Assembly (NCBI GenBank): GCA_934675685.1
Contig: CAKURL010000007.1
Span: 1-59,433, forward strand
Length of the DNA: 59,433 bases
Source of the DNA: an uncultured Candidatus Melainabacteria bacterium
GTDB taxonomy: Bacteria; Cyanobacteriota; Vampirovibrionia; Gastranaerophilales; Gastranaerophilaceae
Direction: 5' to 3'
A model generated the notes under the pieces. It made no database searches. It was not told the origin of the DNA and saw only the letters and a program-made list of their open reading frames with translations. The stretch's first letter is position 1, and every line of letters begins with the position of its first letter. A program made the position numbers and the translations under genes. Positions 49,584 to 56,623 of the stretch are shown here, piece by piece.

Positions 49584-50420
49584 ATGTTAGATTTAAAAGC
49601 AAAATACGAAATATTATCTTATTGCGTGGGCGACACGAAAGCTGGCACAAAAATGGGCAAAATGCAGCTTAAAAACCTAACCACAAATTCAATCATGAAT
49701 TGCGTTTTGTGGGAAGAAACGCTTAACCGCACACAAGACAGCGCAACTAGAGTAGGCAACATCATAAAAATCATCACAGCAAGCTATAACGAAAAATATA
49801 ACAATTGCTTGTTGAATAACTTTGAAGTCCTAGAACAAGCGACTTTAGGAATAGATAAAGAAAAAAGAGACGAAATTTTTCAAGAAATCATTGATATCAT
49901 AAATTCTTTCAAAGATGAAAAATTGAAGACTTTCGTCTTGGATATCTTTAAAAATAACGAAGAAATTATAAAATTAGCGCCAGCGGCAAAGCAAATGCAC
50001 CATAACTACATTGGCGGCCTTTTAATGCATACCTTAGAATGCGCTCAAATCGCCCAAACTCTTCTTCCAAAATTCAAAAAGAAATTAAACCGAGACGAAG
50101 TTTTGGCGGCTGCGATTTTGCACGACATCGGAAAAATTTACGAATATGACATCAACCCCGAATCGGGTGTTATCGACTACAACGAAAAATTCAAAAAAGA
50201 CTGGATAACCCACTCGCAATATGGCTTCACGTTGTGTATGTCAAATGGCTTTTTAAACATCGCAAAAATGATAGCAGCCCACCACGGAAGAGCCGACTGG
50301 GGCGCTATGATTGACCTTGGGGAAAGAGACTTGGAGCCATTTTATTATATAATTCACCATGTCGATGATTTATCTGCAAAATTTGGCGCAACTAGCGTAA
50401 ACGATTTAAAAAGCTTGTAA
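49584..50420 (+). CDS. YhaM-type 3'-5' exoribonuclease (OB-fold plus HD domain)
   Basis: 278 residues. The N-terminal 90 residues are an OB-fold (MQLKNLTTNSIMNCVLWEET), followed by the YhaM signature APAAKQMHHNYIGGLLMHTLE and the HD metal site ILHDIGKIYEYD, with ITHSQYGF and MIAAHHGRADWG. YhaM degrades RNA or ssDNA from the 3' end. About 35 residues shorter than B. subtilis YhaM (314), missing part of the C-terminus. Followed 20 nt later by a secreted-protein gene. Confidence 0.92.
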   Translation: MLDLKAKYEILSYCVGDTKAGTKMGKMQLKNLTTNSIMNCVLWEETLNRTQDSATRVGNIIKIITASYNEKYNNCLLNNFEVLEQATLGIDKEKRDEIFQEIIDIINSFKDEKLKTFVLDIFKNNEEIIKLAPAAKQMHHNYIGGLLMHTLECAQIAQTLLPKFKKKLNRDEVLAAAILHDIGKIYEYDINPESGVIDYNEKFKKDWITHSQYGFTLCMSNGFLNIAKMIAAHHGRADWGAMIDLGERDLEPFYYIIHHVDDLSAKFGATSVNDLKSL

Positions 50421-50440
50421 AATAAAAGAAAAGAGGACGT

Positions 50441-51130
50441 ATGAAAATTTTAAAAACATTGCTTATATTTTTTAGTTTATTCCTTTTTCAAAATGCTTTT
50501 GGAGCACATCAGCTTTATGCCGACATTGATGGCGTAAATATTCCTTATGGAACAAAGTTTGAGCTTTCTTTGGCGCAAGACGTGACTTCTCAAGACGTCG
50601 TTCAAGGAGACATGTTTGACGCTTATTTAGTAAAAGACTTATATGTAAATAGAAAATTAATTTTGCCTGCAAAAACGATTTTCAGAGGAAGAATAAATGA
50701 CATCAAATCTTCAAGAAGCCTTTCTCGCCCAGCAGTTTTATATTTAACTTTAGACCATTTGGTGACTAAAAGAGGAACCCAAGTTCCAATAAATTCAGGA
50801 ATTTCTACCAACTTCGGCTATGTTTTAAAATCAGATAACGGGCTCACTTTGAACACAAATTATTTTACAGCAGCAAAAAGAGACCTTAAAAAAGCGGGTG
50901 CAATCGTGCCAAGGACAATCAAATGGGGCGCAACTTCAGGAGACAACTTATTCACAGGCGCAAAATATGTCTTTGTTCCAGTCGCAGCCTTGGGTGGAAG
51001 CATTGCTTGCGTGGGCTCAAGCGCATATAACGTAGTAGCCGACTTATTCAGAAAAGGCGACGAAGTAATATTAAAGAAAAACACAAAATTTGATATCATT
51101 TTGTTGTCCGGTTTATCCATTCCAGATTAA
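50441..51130 (+). CDS. Secreted protein with TrbI/VirB10-like segment, unknown function
   Basis: 229 residues. A signal peptide (hydrophobic LKTLLIFFSLFLFQNAFG, cleavage near residue 21) precedes a beta-rich mature domain. The words ILPAKTIFRGRIND and YGTKFELSLAQDVTSQ resemble the 'lpaGT.i.g' stretches of VirB10/TrbI-like outer-membrane barrel-collar domains, but length and context do not support a type IV secretion system. A Gly/Ala-rich segment (VAALGGSIACVGSSA) near residue 185 is hydrophobic. AGAGGA SD. Convergent with the GT2 gene, 2 nt apart. Confidence 0.7.
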   Translation: MKILKTLLIFFSLFLFQNAFGAHQLYADIDGVNIPYGTKFELSLAQDVTSQDVVQGDMFDAYLVKDLYVNRKLILPAKTIFRGRINDIKSSRSLSRPAVLYLTLDHLVTKRGTQVPINSGISTNFGYVLKSDNGLTLNTNYFTAAKRDLKKAGAIVPRTIKWGATSGDNLFTGAKYVFVPVAALGGSIACVGSSAYNVVADLFRKGDEVILKKNTKFDIILLSGLSIPD

Positions 51131-51132
51131 AA

Positions 51133-51840
51133 TTAAAATTTAAAAAGAGCTTTAATCGAAAGCCACAAGACACCAAAACCATATTTCACGGAGCGAGCAA
51201 AGTTTATCGAGCTCGCTTCTTTAAAATATTTAGTAGGACAAGAAATTTCTCCAATAGAAAAATTATTTTTTGAAATTTCTGTGAGCATTTCGTTGTCGAA
51301 AATAAAATCGTTATCAAATTTATTAAAATCTATTTTTTCTAAAAGCTCTCTGCTAAATGCACGGTAGCCTGTGTGGTATTCTGAAAGCCCTTCTTTTAAG
51401 CAGAAATTTTGAAAAGCAGTCAAAAATCTGTTTGCAAAATATTTATATTTTGGCATTTTTGAATTTTTAGCGCTGTTCACCAAAAACCTTGAAGCCAAAG
51501 CACAATCATAATTCCCAAAAGCGACCATAGAAGCCATCGCAGGGATTAACCTTGGGTCATATTGAAAATCTGGGTGAAGCATAATCACTATATCTGCCCC
51601 TAATTTCAAAGCTTCTTTATAACAAGTCTTTTGGTTTGCCCCGTAGCCAAGGTTTTTTTCGTGGACAAAAGTCTTTATCCCAAGACTTTTTGAAATTTCA
51701 ACAGTATTATCTAAAGAGCAATCGTCCACAAGCAAAATGTCGTCTATGATTTCTCTTGGGATAGCTTCATATATCTTATTTAGCGTTAAGCCTGCGCAAT
51801 AGGCAGGCATAACAACAATTATTTTTTTATTATTTAACAA
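51133..51840 (-). CDS. Family 2 glycosyltransferase (dolichyl-phosphate-mannose-synthase-like)
   Basis: 235 residues, GT-A fold. VVMPAYCAGLTLNK, LLVDDCSLDNTVEI, KNLGYGANQKTCY and VIMLHPDFQYDP (the metal-site variant HPDxQYDP) are typical. Starts with TTG at 51840 (LLNNKK), with GAGGAAA SD upstream and 12 nt from aspS. Such enzymes attach a sugar to a polyprenyl phosphate, which could supply the GT-C enzymes at 10-17 kb. That link is inference. The C-terminal RSVKYGFGVLWLSIKALF may associate with the membrane. Confidence 0.88.
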   Translation of the reverse strand: MLNNKKIIVVMPAYCAGLTLNKIYEAIPREIIDDILLVDDCSLDNTVEISKSLGIKTFVHEKNLGYGANQKTCYKEALKLGADIVIMLHPDFQYDPRLIPAMASMVAFGNYDCALASRFLVNSAKNSKMPKYKYFANRFLTAFQNFCLKEGLSEYHTGYRAFSRELLEKIDFNKFDNDFIFDNEMLTEISKNNFSIGEISCPTKYFKEASSINFARSVKYGFGVLWLSIKALFKF

Positions 51841-51852
51841 AATTTCCTCAAA

Positions 51853-53628
51853 TTATACTTTTGGCAAATTTCTAAGTTTCAAGTGAAGTTCTCTTAATTG
51901 TTCTTCAGAAGCAAGGCTTGGAGCGTCTGTCATCAAGTCTTTAGCAGCTGAGTTTTTAGGGAACGCAATCACTTCTCTGATTGAATTTGCTCTTAACAAC
52001 AAAGCAACCAATCTATCCAAGCCTATTGCCAAGCCGCCGTGTGGAGGTGTGCCATATTTAAATGCATTTACCAAGAATTCAAATTTGTTATGAATATCTT
52101 CTTCGGATAATCCAAGAGCATGGAACACTTTTTGTTGGATTTGAGCATCGTGAATTCTGATTGAGCCGCCACCTAGTTCGTTTCCGTTATAGATAATGTC
52201 ATAAGCGATTGATTTAACATTTCCCTTGTCTGATTCAAGCTTATCAATATCTTCTTCTCTTGGCATTGTGAATGGGTGGTGCATAGATTTATATGTTCCA
52301 TCTTCAAAAGAATATTCGAACAATGGGAAATCCACTACCCACAATAAATCATGTTTTGATTTATCAATCATTCCAAGTTTATCGCCAAAGTATAGTCTAA
52401 ATCTTCCTAAAACGTCAAACACGATTTGAGGATAGTCGGCAACGAAGAACACGATATCGCCATTTTTCGCTTCTGCTCTTGTTTGGATTTCTTTGATTTG
52501 GTCTTCATTTAAGAATTTCAAAACAGGAGATTTAACTGTGCCATCTTCCATATATGTAATCCAAGCAAGACCTTTAGCGCCAAAAGAAATTGCTAAGTTT
52601 CTAACGTCGTCCATTTCTTTTCTGGAGTATCCGGCGATTCCCGGGATTTTAATCGCGCGAACGGTTCCGCCTTGTTTAATCACAGATTTAAAAGCTTCAA
52701 AAGTAGATTGTTCCATGATATCTGTAACGTTGAACAATTCAAGACCAAAGCGAGTGTCCGGTTTGTCTGAACCAAATCTGTCCATTGCTTCTTGCCAAGT
52801 AATTCTTCTAAATGGAGCTTTAACTTCAACCCCAGCAGCTTCAAAAGCTTTTTCAATCAAGCCTTCTGTCATTTTGATGACGTCATCTTGGTTTACAAAA
52901 GACATTTCCATATCCACTTGAGTGAATTCAGGCTGACGGTCTGCTCTTAGGTCTTCGTCTCTAAAGCATTTTGCGATTTGGTAATATTTTTCAAAGCCTG
53001 CAACCATCAAAAGTTGTTTGAAGATTTGAGGAGATTGAGGCAAAGCATAAAATTTTCCATCATGGATTCTTGAAGGAACCAAATAATCGCGAGCACCTTC
53101 AGGAGTAGCTTTGATTAAGATTGGAGTTTCAACTTCCATAAAATCTAAGTCGTTTAAATAATTTCTGATTGCAGCCACGATTTTATGACGCAAACGGAAA
53201 TTTGACATCATTTTTTCGCGTCTTAAGTCTAAATAACGATATTTCAAACGCACGTCTTCTGAAACATTGTCGTCTTCTAAAACGAAAGGCAATGTTTGCG
53301 CGCAAGATAAAATTTTAACTTCGTCAGGATAAATTTCAATTGTTCCTGTTTTAAGTTTGTCGTTTATAGTGTCGTCTGGGCGTTTTGTAACTTTGCCTGT
53401 TGCTTGGATAACAAATTCAGGTTTGATTTTAGACAAAACTTTGTGCACTTCAGGGTTCACAGAAGGGTCTGCAACCAATTGAAAAAGACCGGTTTTATCT
53501 CTTAATTCAACAAAGATAATCCCGCCTAAGTCACGAATTGTGCTCGCCCAACCTGCTAGAGTGGCATTTTGCCCTATATTTGATTCATTTAGCTCTGTAC
53601 AAGATTGTTTTTTATACGCTAATTCCAT
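51853..53628 (-). CDS. aspS: Aspartyl-tRNA synthetase (bacterial type)
   Basis: 591-residue class II synthetase. N-terminal OB anticodon-binding domain (GWASTIRDLGGIIFVELRDK), motif 2 (FRDEDLRADRQPEFTQVDME), the bacterial GAD insertion domain (about residues 285-420), and motif 3 (GGLAIGLDRLVALLL). Whether it is discriminating for tRNA(Asp) or also charges tRNA(Asn) for GatCAB cannot be decided here; asnS is not in the window. AAGGGA SD. Confidence 0.98.
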   Translation of the reverse strand: MELAYKKQSCTELNESNIGQNATLAGWASTIRDLGGIIFVELRDKTGLFQLVADPSVNPEVHKVLSKIKPEFVIQATGKVTKRPDDTINDKLKTGTIEIYPDEVKILSCAQTLPFVLEDDNVSEDVRLKYRYLDLRREKMMSNFRLRHKIVAAIRNYLNDLDFMEVETPILIKATPEGARDYLVPSRIHDGKFYALPQSPQIFKQLLMVAGFEKYYQIAKCFRDEDLRADRQPEFTQVDMEMSFVNQDDVIKMTEGLIEKAFEAAGVEVKAPFRRITWQEAMDRFGSDKPDTRFGLELFNVTDIMEQSTFEAFKSVIKQGGTVRAIKIPGIAGYSRKEMDDVRNLAISFGAKGLAWITYMEDGTVKSPVLKFLNEDQIKEIQTRAEAKNGDIVFFVADYPQIVFDVLGRFRLYFGDKLGMIDKSKHDLLWVVDFPLFEYSFEDGTYKSMHHPFTMPREEDIDKLESDKGNVKSIAYDIIYNGNELGGGSIRIHDAQIQQKVFHALGLSEEDIHNKFEFLVNAFKYGTPPHGGLAIGLDRLVALLLRANSIREVIAFPKNSAAKDLMTDAPSLASEEQLRELHLKLRNLPKV

Positions 53629-53751
53629 ATTTTTTCCCTTTTTTCCAGTTTTTTAGTGCAATTATAATACAAACACACAAAAAAAAGTAGTTTTTCGGAA
53701 ATTTTGCTTTATATTTTTTAAAAAATTACCGATTTTTAGCAAAAAATCATA

Positions 53752-53780
53752 TTGAGAAGTTTTCAAATACATGGTAAAAT
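53752..53780 (+). promoter_or_regulatory. Sigma-70-type promoter of the 62-residue protein
   Basis: -35 TTGAGA (53752-53757), exactly 17 nt spacer, extended -10 TGG-TAAAAT (53772-53780). The best-formed vegetative promoter in the window. Confidence 0.7.
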
Positions 53781-53816
53781 AAGTATAGGTAGTGTGTAAA
53801 AGCTAAGGAGGGTATT

Positions 53817-54005
53817 ATGATAAAACCACTTCAAGCGATAGCAAGTCGCACAATGGTGACTAGCCCCTTTGCTAACGGCGCAAAATCGGCAAAAACATAT
53901 CAAGCCGCAACCTCATTTTCGCGTTTAGGCGAAAAATTAAATATAGATTGCAATGAAATGCGCTCCGTCACCAGAGCTGGTAAAAAGTTAGACTTATATG
54001 CCTAA
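53817..54005 (+). CDS. Small 62-residue protein in a self-contained, strongly expressed unit
   Basis: MIKPLQAIASRTMVTSPFAN...KLDLYA, a basic, partly amphipathic polypeptide with two Cys-free halves except for one Cys. It has a strong AAGGAGGG SD, a near-consensus promoter and a tight terminator 1-25 nt after the stop codon, so the DNA around it looks optimised for expression. I do not recognise a family. It may be a small housekeeping or stress protein; it could also be lineage-specific. Confidence 0.75.
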   Translation: MIKPLQAIASRTMVTSPFANGAKSAKTYQAATSFSRLGEKLNIDCNEMRSVTRAGKKLDLYA

Positions 54006-54030
54006 AAGCGAGGTTAAACCTCGCTTTTTT
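54004..54030 (+). terminator. Terminator of the 62-residue protein gene
   Basis: AGCGAGG (54007-54013) pairs with CCTCGCT (54019-54025), extended by A/T pairs, then a T run. Confidence 0.88.
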
Positions 54031-54046
54031 AATAAAGAAAATTTTG

Positions 54047-54055
54047 TGGTAAAAT
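54047..54055 (+). promoter_or_regulatory. Extended -10 of a predicted leaderless ribE promoter
   Basis: TGGTAAAAT ends 6 nt before ATG 54062, and there is no SD. Confidence 0.55.
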
Positions 54056-54061
54056 CATATT

Positions 54062-54688
54062 ATGTTCACAGGCTTAATCGAAAAAACTGCAAAAGTCCTT
54101 GATTTTTCGCTTTCTTCTAAAGGCGGAGTTTTGCGTGTCGAAAATGTTTTTGATGACGATTTAAAAATCGGAGATTCGATTGCAACAAATGGCTGCTGTT
54201 TGACTTTAACCAAAAAAACAACGAGCGAGCTATTTTTTGATGCCATGATAGAATCTCTTTCTATTTCAAATTTGAAAAATTTGAAAAAAGGAGACGTAGT
54301 GAACCTAGAGCGCGCGATGAAGCTAACAGATAGGTTAGATGGCCACATAGTCACAGGGCACATCGACACTATTTCAAAATTAAAAAAAATCACACAAGAC
54401 GGCTTTTCAAAAAGGCTCGAATTTTCTTGCGACACAAGTTTAATTGTCCAAAAAGGCTCAATTGCAATTAATGGCGTAAGCCTCACGGTATCAAAGCTTT
54501 TTGAAGATGGATTTGAAGTCTCTTTAATTCCTGAAACGAAAACAAAAACCAATTTAGATAATTTAAAAATTGGTGATATAGTAAATATTGAATATGATAT
54601 TTTTGCAAAATATATTCAAAAAATGTTTAAAAATAACAAAGAAAAAAAGGAAATCACACTTGAATTTTTAAAAGAAAACGGCTTTTAG
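54062..54688 (+). CDS. ribE: Riboflavin synthase alpha subunit
   Basis: 208 residues built from two lumazine-binding repeats: MFTGLIEKTAKVLDF...GDSIATNGCCLTLT, and TGHIDTISKLKKI...GSIAINGVSLTVS. Catalyses dismutation of two 6,7-dimethyl-8-ribityllumazine molecules to riboflavin. Length normal. It is 21 nt upstream of ribBA and in the same direction, so a riboflavin operon. No FMN riboswitch was recognised in the short region upstream. Confidence 0.96.
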   Translation: MFTGLIEKTAKVLDFSLSSKGGVLRVENVFDDDLKIGDSIATNGCCLTLTKKTTSELFFDAMIESLSISNLKNLKKGDVVNLERAMKLTDRLDGHIVTGHIDTISKLKKITQDGFSKRLEFSCDTSLIVQKGSIAINGVSLTVSKLFEDGFEVSLIPETKTKTNLDNLKIGDIVNIEYDIFAKYIQKMFKNNKEKKEITLEFLKENGF

Positions 54689-54709
54689 AAATTCAAACCG
54701 GGAGGAAAA

Positions 54710-55909
54710 ATGTTTAGCACAATAGAAGAAGCATTGGAAGATTATAAAAAAGGTAAAATCATAATCGTTGTGGACGACGAAAACAGAGAAAACGAAGGCG
54801 ACATGATAGTAAACGCCAAGTTTGCAACCCCTGAAAACATAAATTATATGGCGCAAAATGCACGTGGGCTTGTTTGTGTCGCTATTGATAAGACTATTGC
54901 AGACAGAATGCAACTAAATCAAATGGTAGAACAAAACACAGAAGCTATGAAAACGGCTTTCACTGTTTCAATAGACGCTGACGAAAAATTTGGCACTACA
55001 ACTGGGATTTCCGCCTTCGATAGAGCAAAAACAATCGAAGTTTTAATAACTTCCAAAGACCCAAATGACCTAAAGCGCCCAGGGCACTTATTCCCTTGTG
55101 TTTCTCGTTTAGGAGGAACCTTAGAGCGAATTGGGCACACAGAATCCGTTGTGGACCTTGCCAGGCTTTCAAATTTGCCTTTGGCTGGGGCAATGTGCGA
55201 AATCATGCAAGAAGATGGACACATGGCTCGAAGAGACTATATTTTAGACTTCGCAAAGAAAAACGACATCAAAGTTATCACAGTAGCCGACCTTGTGAAA
55301 TATAGAATTAAAAGAGAAATGATTGTAAAATTGGAAGCAAAAGCCGACCTTCCAACGCAATTTGGGCATTTTACAATTTATGGTTATAGAAATGTTTTAA
55401 ATAACAACGAGTATGTGGCATTAGCAAAAGACGACGGCACGGACAAAATCCCTCTTGTTCGCGTGCACAGCGAATGTTTAACAGGCGACGTCTTCCACAG
55501 CCTTCGCTGCGACTGCAATTACCAGCTTCATTGCGCGCTCGCTATGATTGAAAGATATGGAAAAGGCGCTCTTGTATATATGAAAGGCCACGAAGGAAGA
55601 GGAATCGGGCTCATCAATAAAATCAAAGCTTATGCCCTTCAAGAAAAAGGTGAAGATACGGTTGAAGCAAACATCTCTCTTGGCTTTGCTCCTGATTTAA
55701 GGGATTATGGCATAGGCGCTCAAATTTTGAAATTATTAGGATATGAAAAATTTAACCTTTTGACAAATAACCCGACAAAAATTGTAGGCTTAAAGGGCTA
55801 TGGGCTTGAAATCAACGAAAGAGTGCCAATCGAGCCTGTTTTAGATAAATATAACGAAAAATATATAAAAACCAAGATTGAAAAAATGTCCCATTTGATT
55901 GAAGCCTGA
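54710..55909 (+). CDS. ribBA: Bifunctional DHBP synthase / GTP cyclohydrolase II
   Basis: 399 residues. RibB half (about 1-200): VDDENRENEGDMIVNAKFAT, DRMQLNQM, RPGHLFPC and GHTESVVDLARL. RibA half: HSECLTGDVFHSLRCDCNYQL with the three zinc-ligand cysteines, GHEGRGIGLINKIKAYALQ, and a GAQILKLLG...LLTNNPTKIVGL stretch. It makes both precursors of riboflavin. GGAGG SD. ribD and ribH are not in the window. The 3' end is followed by the repeat nest at 55.9-56.6 kb. Confidence 0.98.
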   Translation: MFSTIEEALEDYKKGKIIIVVDDENRENEGDMIVNAKFATPENINYMAQNARGLVCVAIDKTIADRMQLNQMVEQNTEAMKTAFTVSIDADEKFGTTTGISAFDRAKTIEVLITSKDPNDLKRPGHLFPCVSRLGGTLERIGHTESVVDLARLSNLPLAGAMCEIMQEDGHMARRDYILDFAKKNDIKVITVADLVKYRIKREMIVKLEAKADLPTQFGHFTIYGYRNVLNNNEYVALAKDDGTDKIPLVRVHSECLTGDVFHSLRCDCNYQLHCALAMIERYGKGALVYMKGHEGRGIGLINKIKAYALQEKGEDTVEANISLGFAPDLRDYGIGAQILKLLGYEKFNLLTNNPTKIVGLKGYGLEINERVPIEPVLDKYNEKYIKTKIEKMSHLIEA

Positions 55910-55943
55910 GTGCAGTTGATGTGAGGCGCGACGCGCCCACAGA

Positions 55944-56020
55944 AACAAACGAAGGCATAGGTGTGTGTAGTCCGTGACGGCAGACCGATGAGGTCTGGCG
56001 GACAGGACGGAAACCGTACC
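55944..56020 (-). repeat. Copy C (inverted) of the intergenic repeat
   Basis: On the minus strand it begins GGTACGG (56020-56014) and continues to CACACCTATGCCTTCGTTTG (ending near 55944), matching the framework words of copies A and B. Confidence 0.55.
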
Positions 56021-56201
56021 TGAAACAAGTGAGCCTAGCAATGCTTTGCTTGGCGAACGCAGTTGAAGGCAAGTTTGTGTGAAGCTCGAAGGCGGTTGCG
56101 ATGAGCGAGCAGCAAGCACGCAGACCTTAGATGTGCGACGTAAGAATTTTCGAAGAAAATTCCACAGGAGCAAGCCTGAGTCGAGCGAATTAATATGCGA
56201 C

Positions 56202-56327
56202 ACGTCATTCTGAACTTGTTTCAGAATCTTAATTCAATGTTAAATTCTCGCATTCTATGTTTTAGAGATTCTGAACAAATTGAAAAATTTCACCATCGTT
56301 CATTTTTCTAATTTTTCAGAATGACGT
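56202..56327. repeat. MITE-like element with 13-bp terminal inverted repeats
   Basis: ACGTCATTCTGAA (56202-56214) at the left and its exact complement TTCAGAATGACGT (56315-56327) at the right bound 126 bp with nested inverted words (CAGAATCT/AGATTCTG). No coding capacity. Similar GTCATTCTGAA-type palindromes are common dispersed intergenic repeats in other bacteria. Confidence 0.65.
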
Positions 56328-56342
56328 ATTGTTTTATTAAAT

Positions 56343-56366
56343 GTAGGTCGGGTTTACTAACCCGAC
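56343..56366 (-). repeat. 24-bp palindrome-containing repeat, copy 2
   Basis: Exact reverse complement of 27029-27052. It lies 257 nt downstream of the second prepilin-like gene, in the same relative orientation as copy 1 downstream of the first. Confidence 0.85.
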
Positions 56367-56445
56367 AAAGGCTCCTGTGAAATCTGCGAAATGAGCTTTT
56401 GACTTTGTCAACGCTCCTGCTTCGCAAAGATTTCCACGTCGCCAT

Positions 56446-56553
56446 GGTACGGACTACACAAAAGCCAAACTCGTCGTTTGTCTTTTGTTTCGCACACCTA
56501 TGCCCTCGTTTTGCTCAAGCTGGCAAGTCTGCCTAGCTTTCGCTTTATTCGGG
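56446..56553 (+). repeat. Copy B of the intergenic repeat
   Basis: Starts GGTACGG, has GCACACCTATGCC, TTTTGCTCAAGC, GCAAGT and TGCCTAGC, and ends TTCGCTTTATTC. Same order and spacing as the block between rpsM and rpsK (copy A). Confidence 0.6.
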
Positions 56554-56555
56554 CT

Positions 56556-56579
56556 AAAAAAAGGAGGGCAAAGCCCTCC
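56556..56579 (-). terminator. Terminator of prepilin-like copy 2
   Basis: GGAGGGC (56563-56569), AAA loop, GCCCTCC (56573-56579); on the minus strand it is followed by seven T. Confidence 0.85.
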
Positions 56580-56623
56580 ACACATCAAAACTTAAATCCT
56601 CACAATTAAATCCTATTAATCCT

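Larger units (their letters stand above)
55910..56623. other. 714-bp non-coding repeat nest
   Basis: No supported gene. It contains repeat copy C inverted (55944-56020), short GC-rich words, a hairpin at 56145-56163 (GAATTTTC/GAAAATTC), a MITE-like element (56202-56327), 24-bp repeat copy 2 (56343-56366), repeat copy B (56446-56553) and the terminator of the downstream gene. Open frames here on either strand overlap repeats and lack SD. Confidence 0.75.

Noticed and set aside
50441..51130. Type IV secretion component (VirB10/TrbI)
   Set aside because: Only short word similarity, wrong length, no N-terminal anchor of the family and no other secretion genes nearby.
55812..56203. Overlapping minus-strand frames across the ribBA end and the repeat nest
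   Set aside because: They run through repeat copies and the ribBA coding region, and have no plausible start signal.
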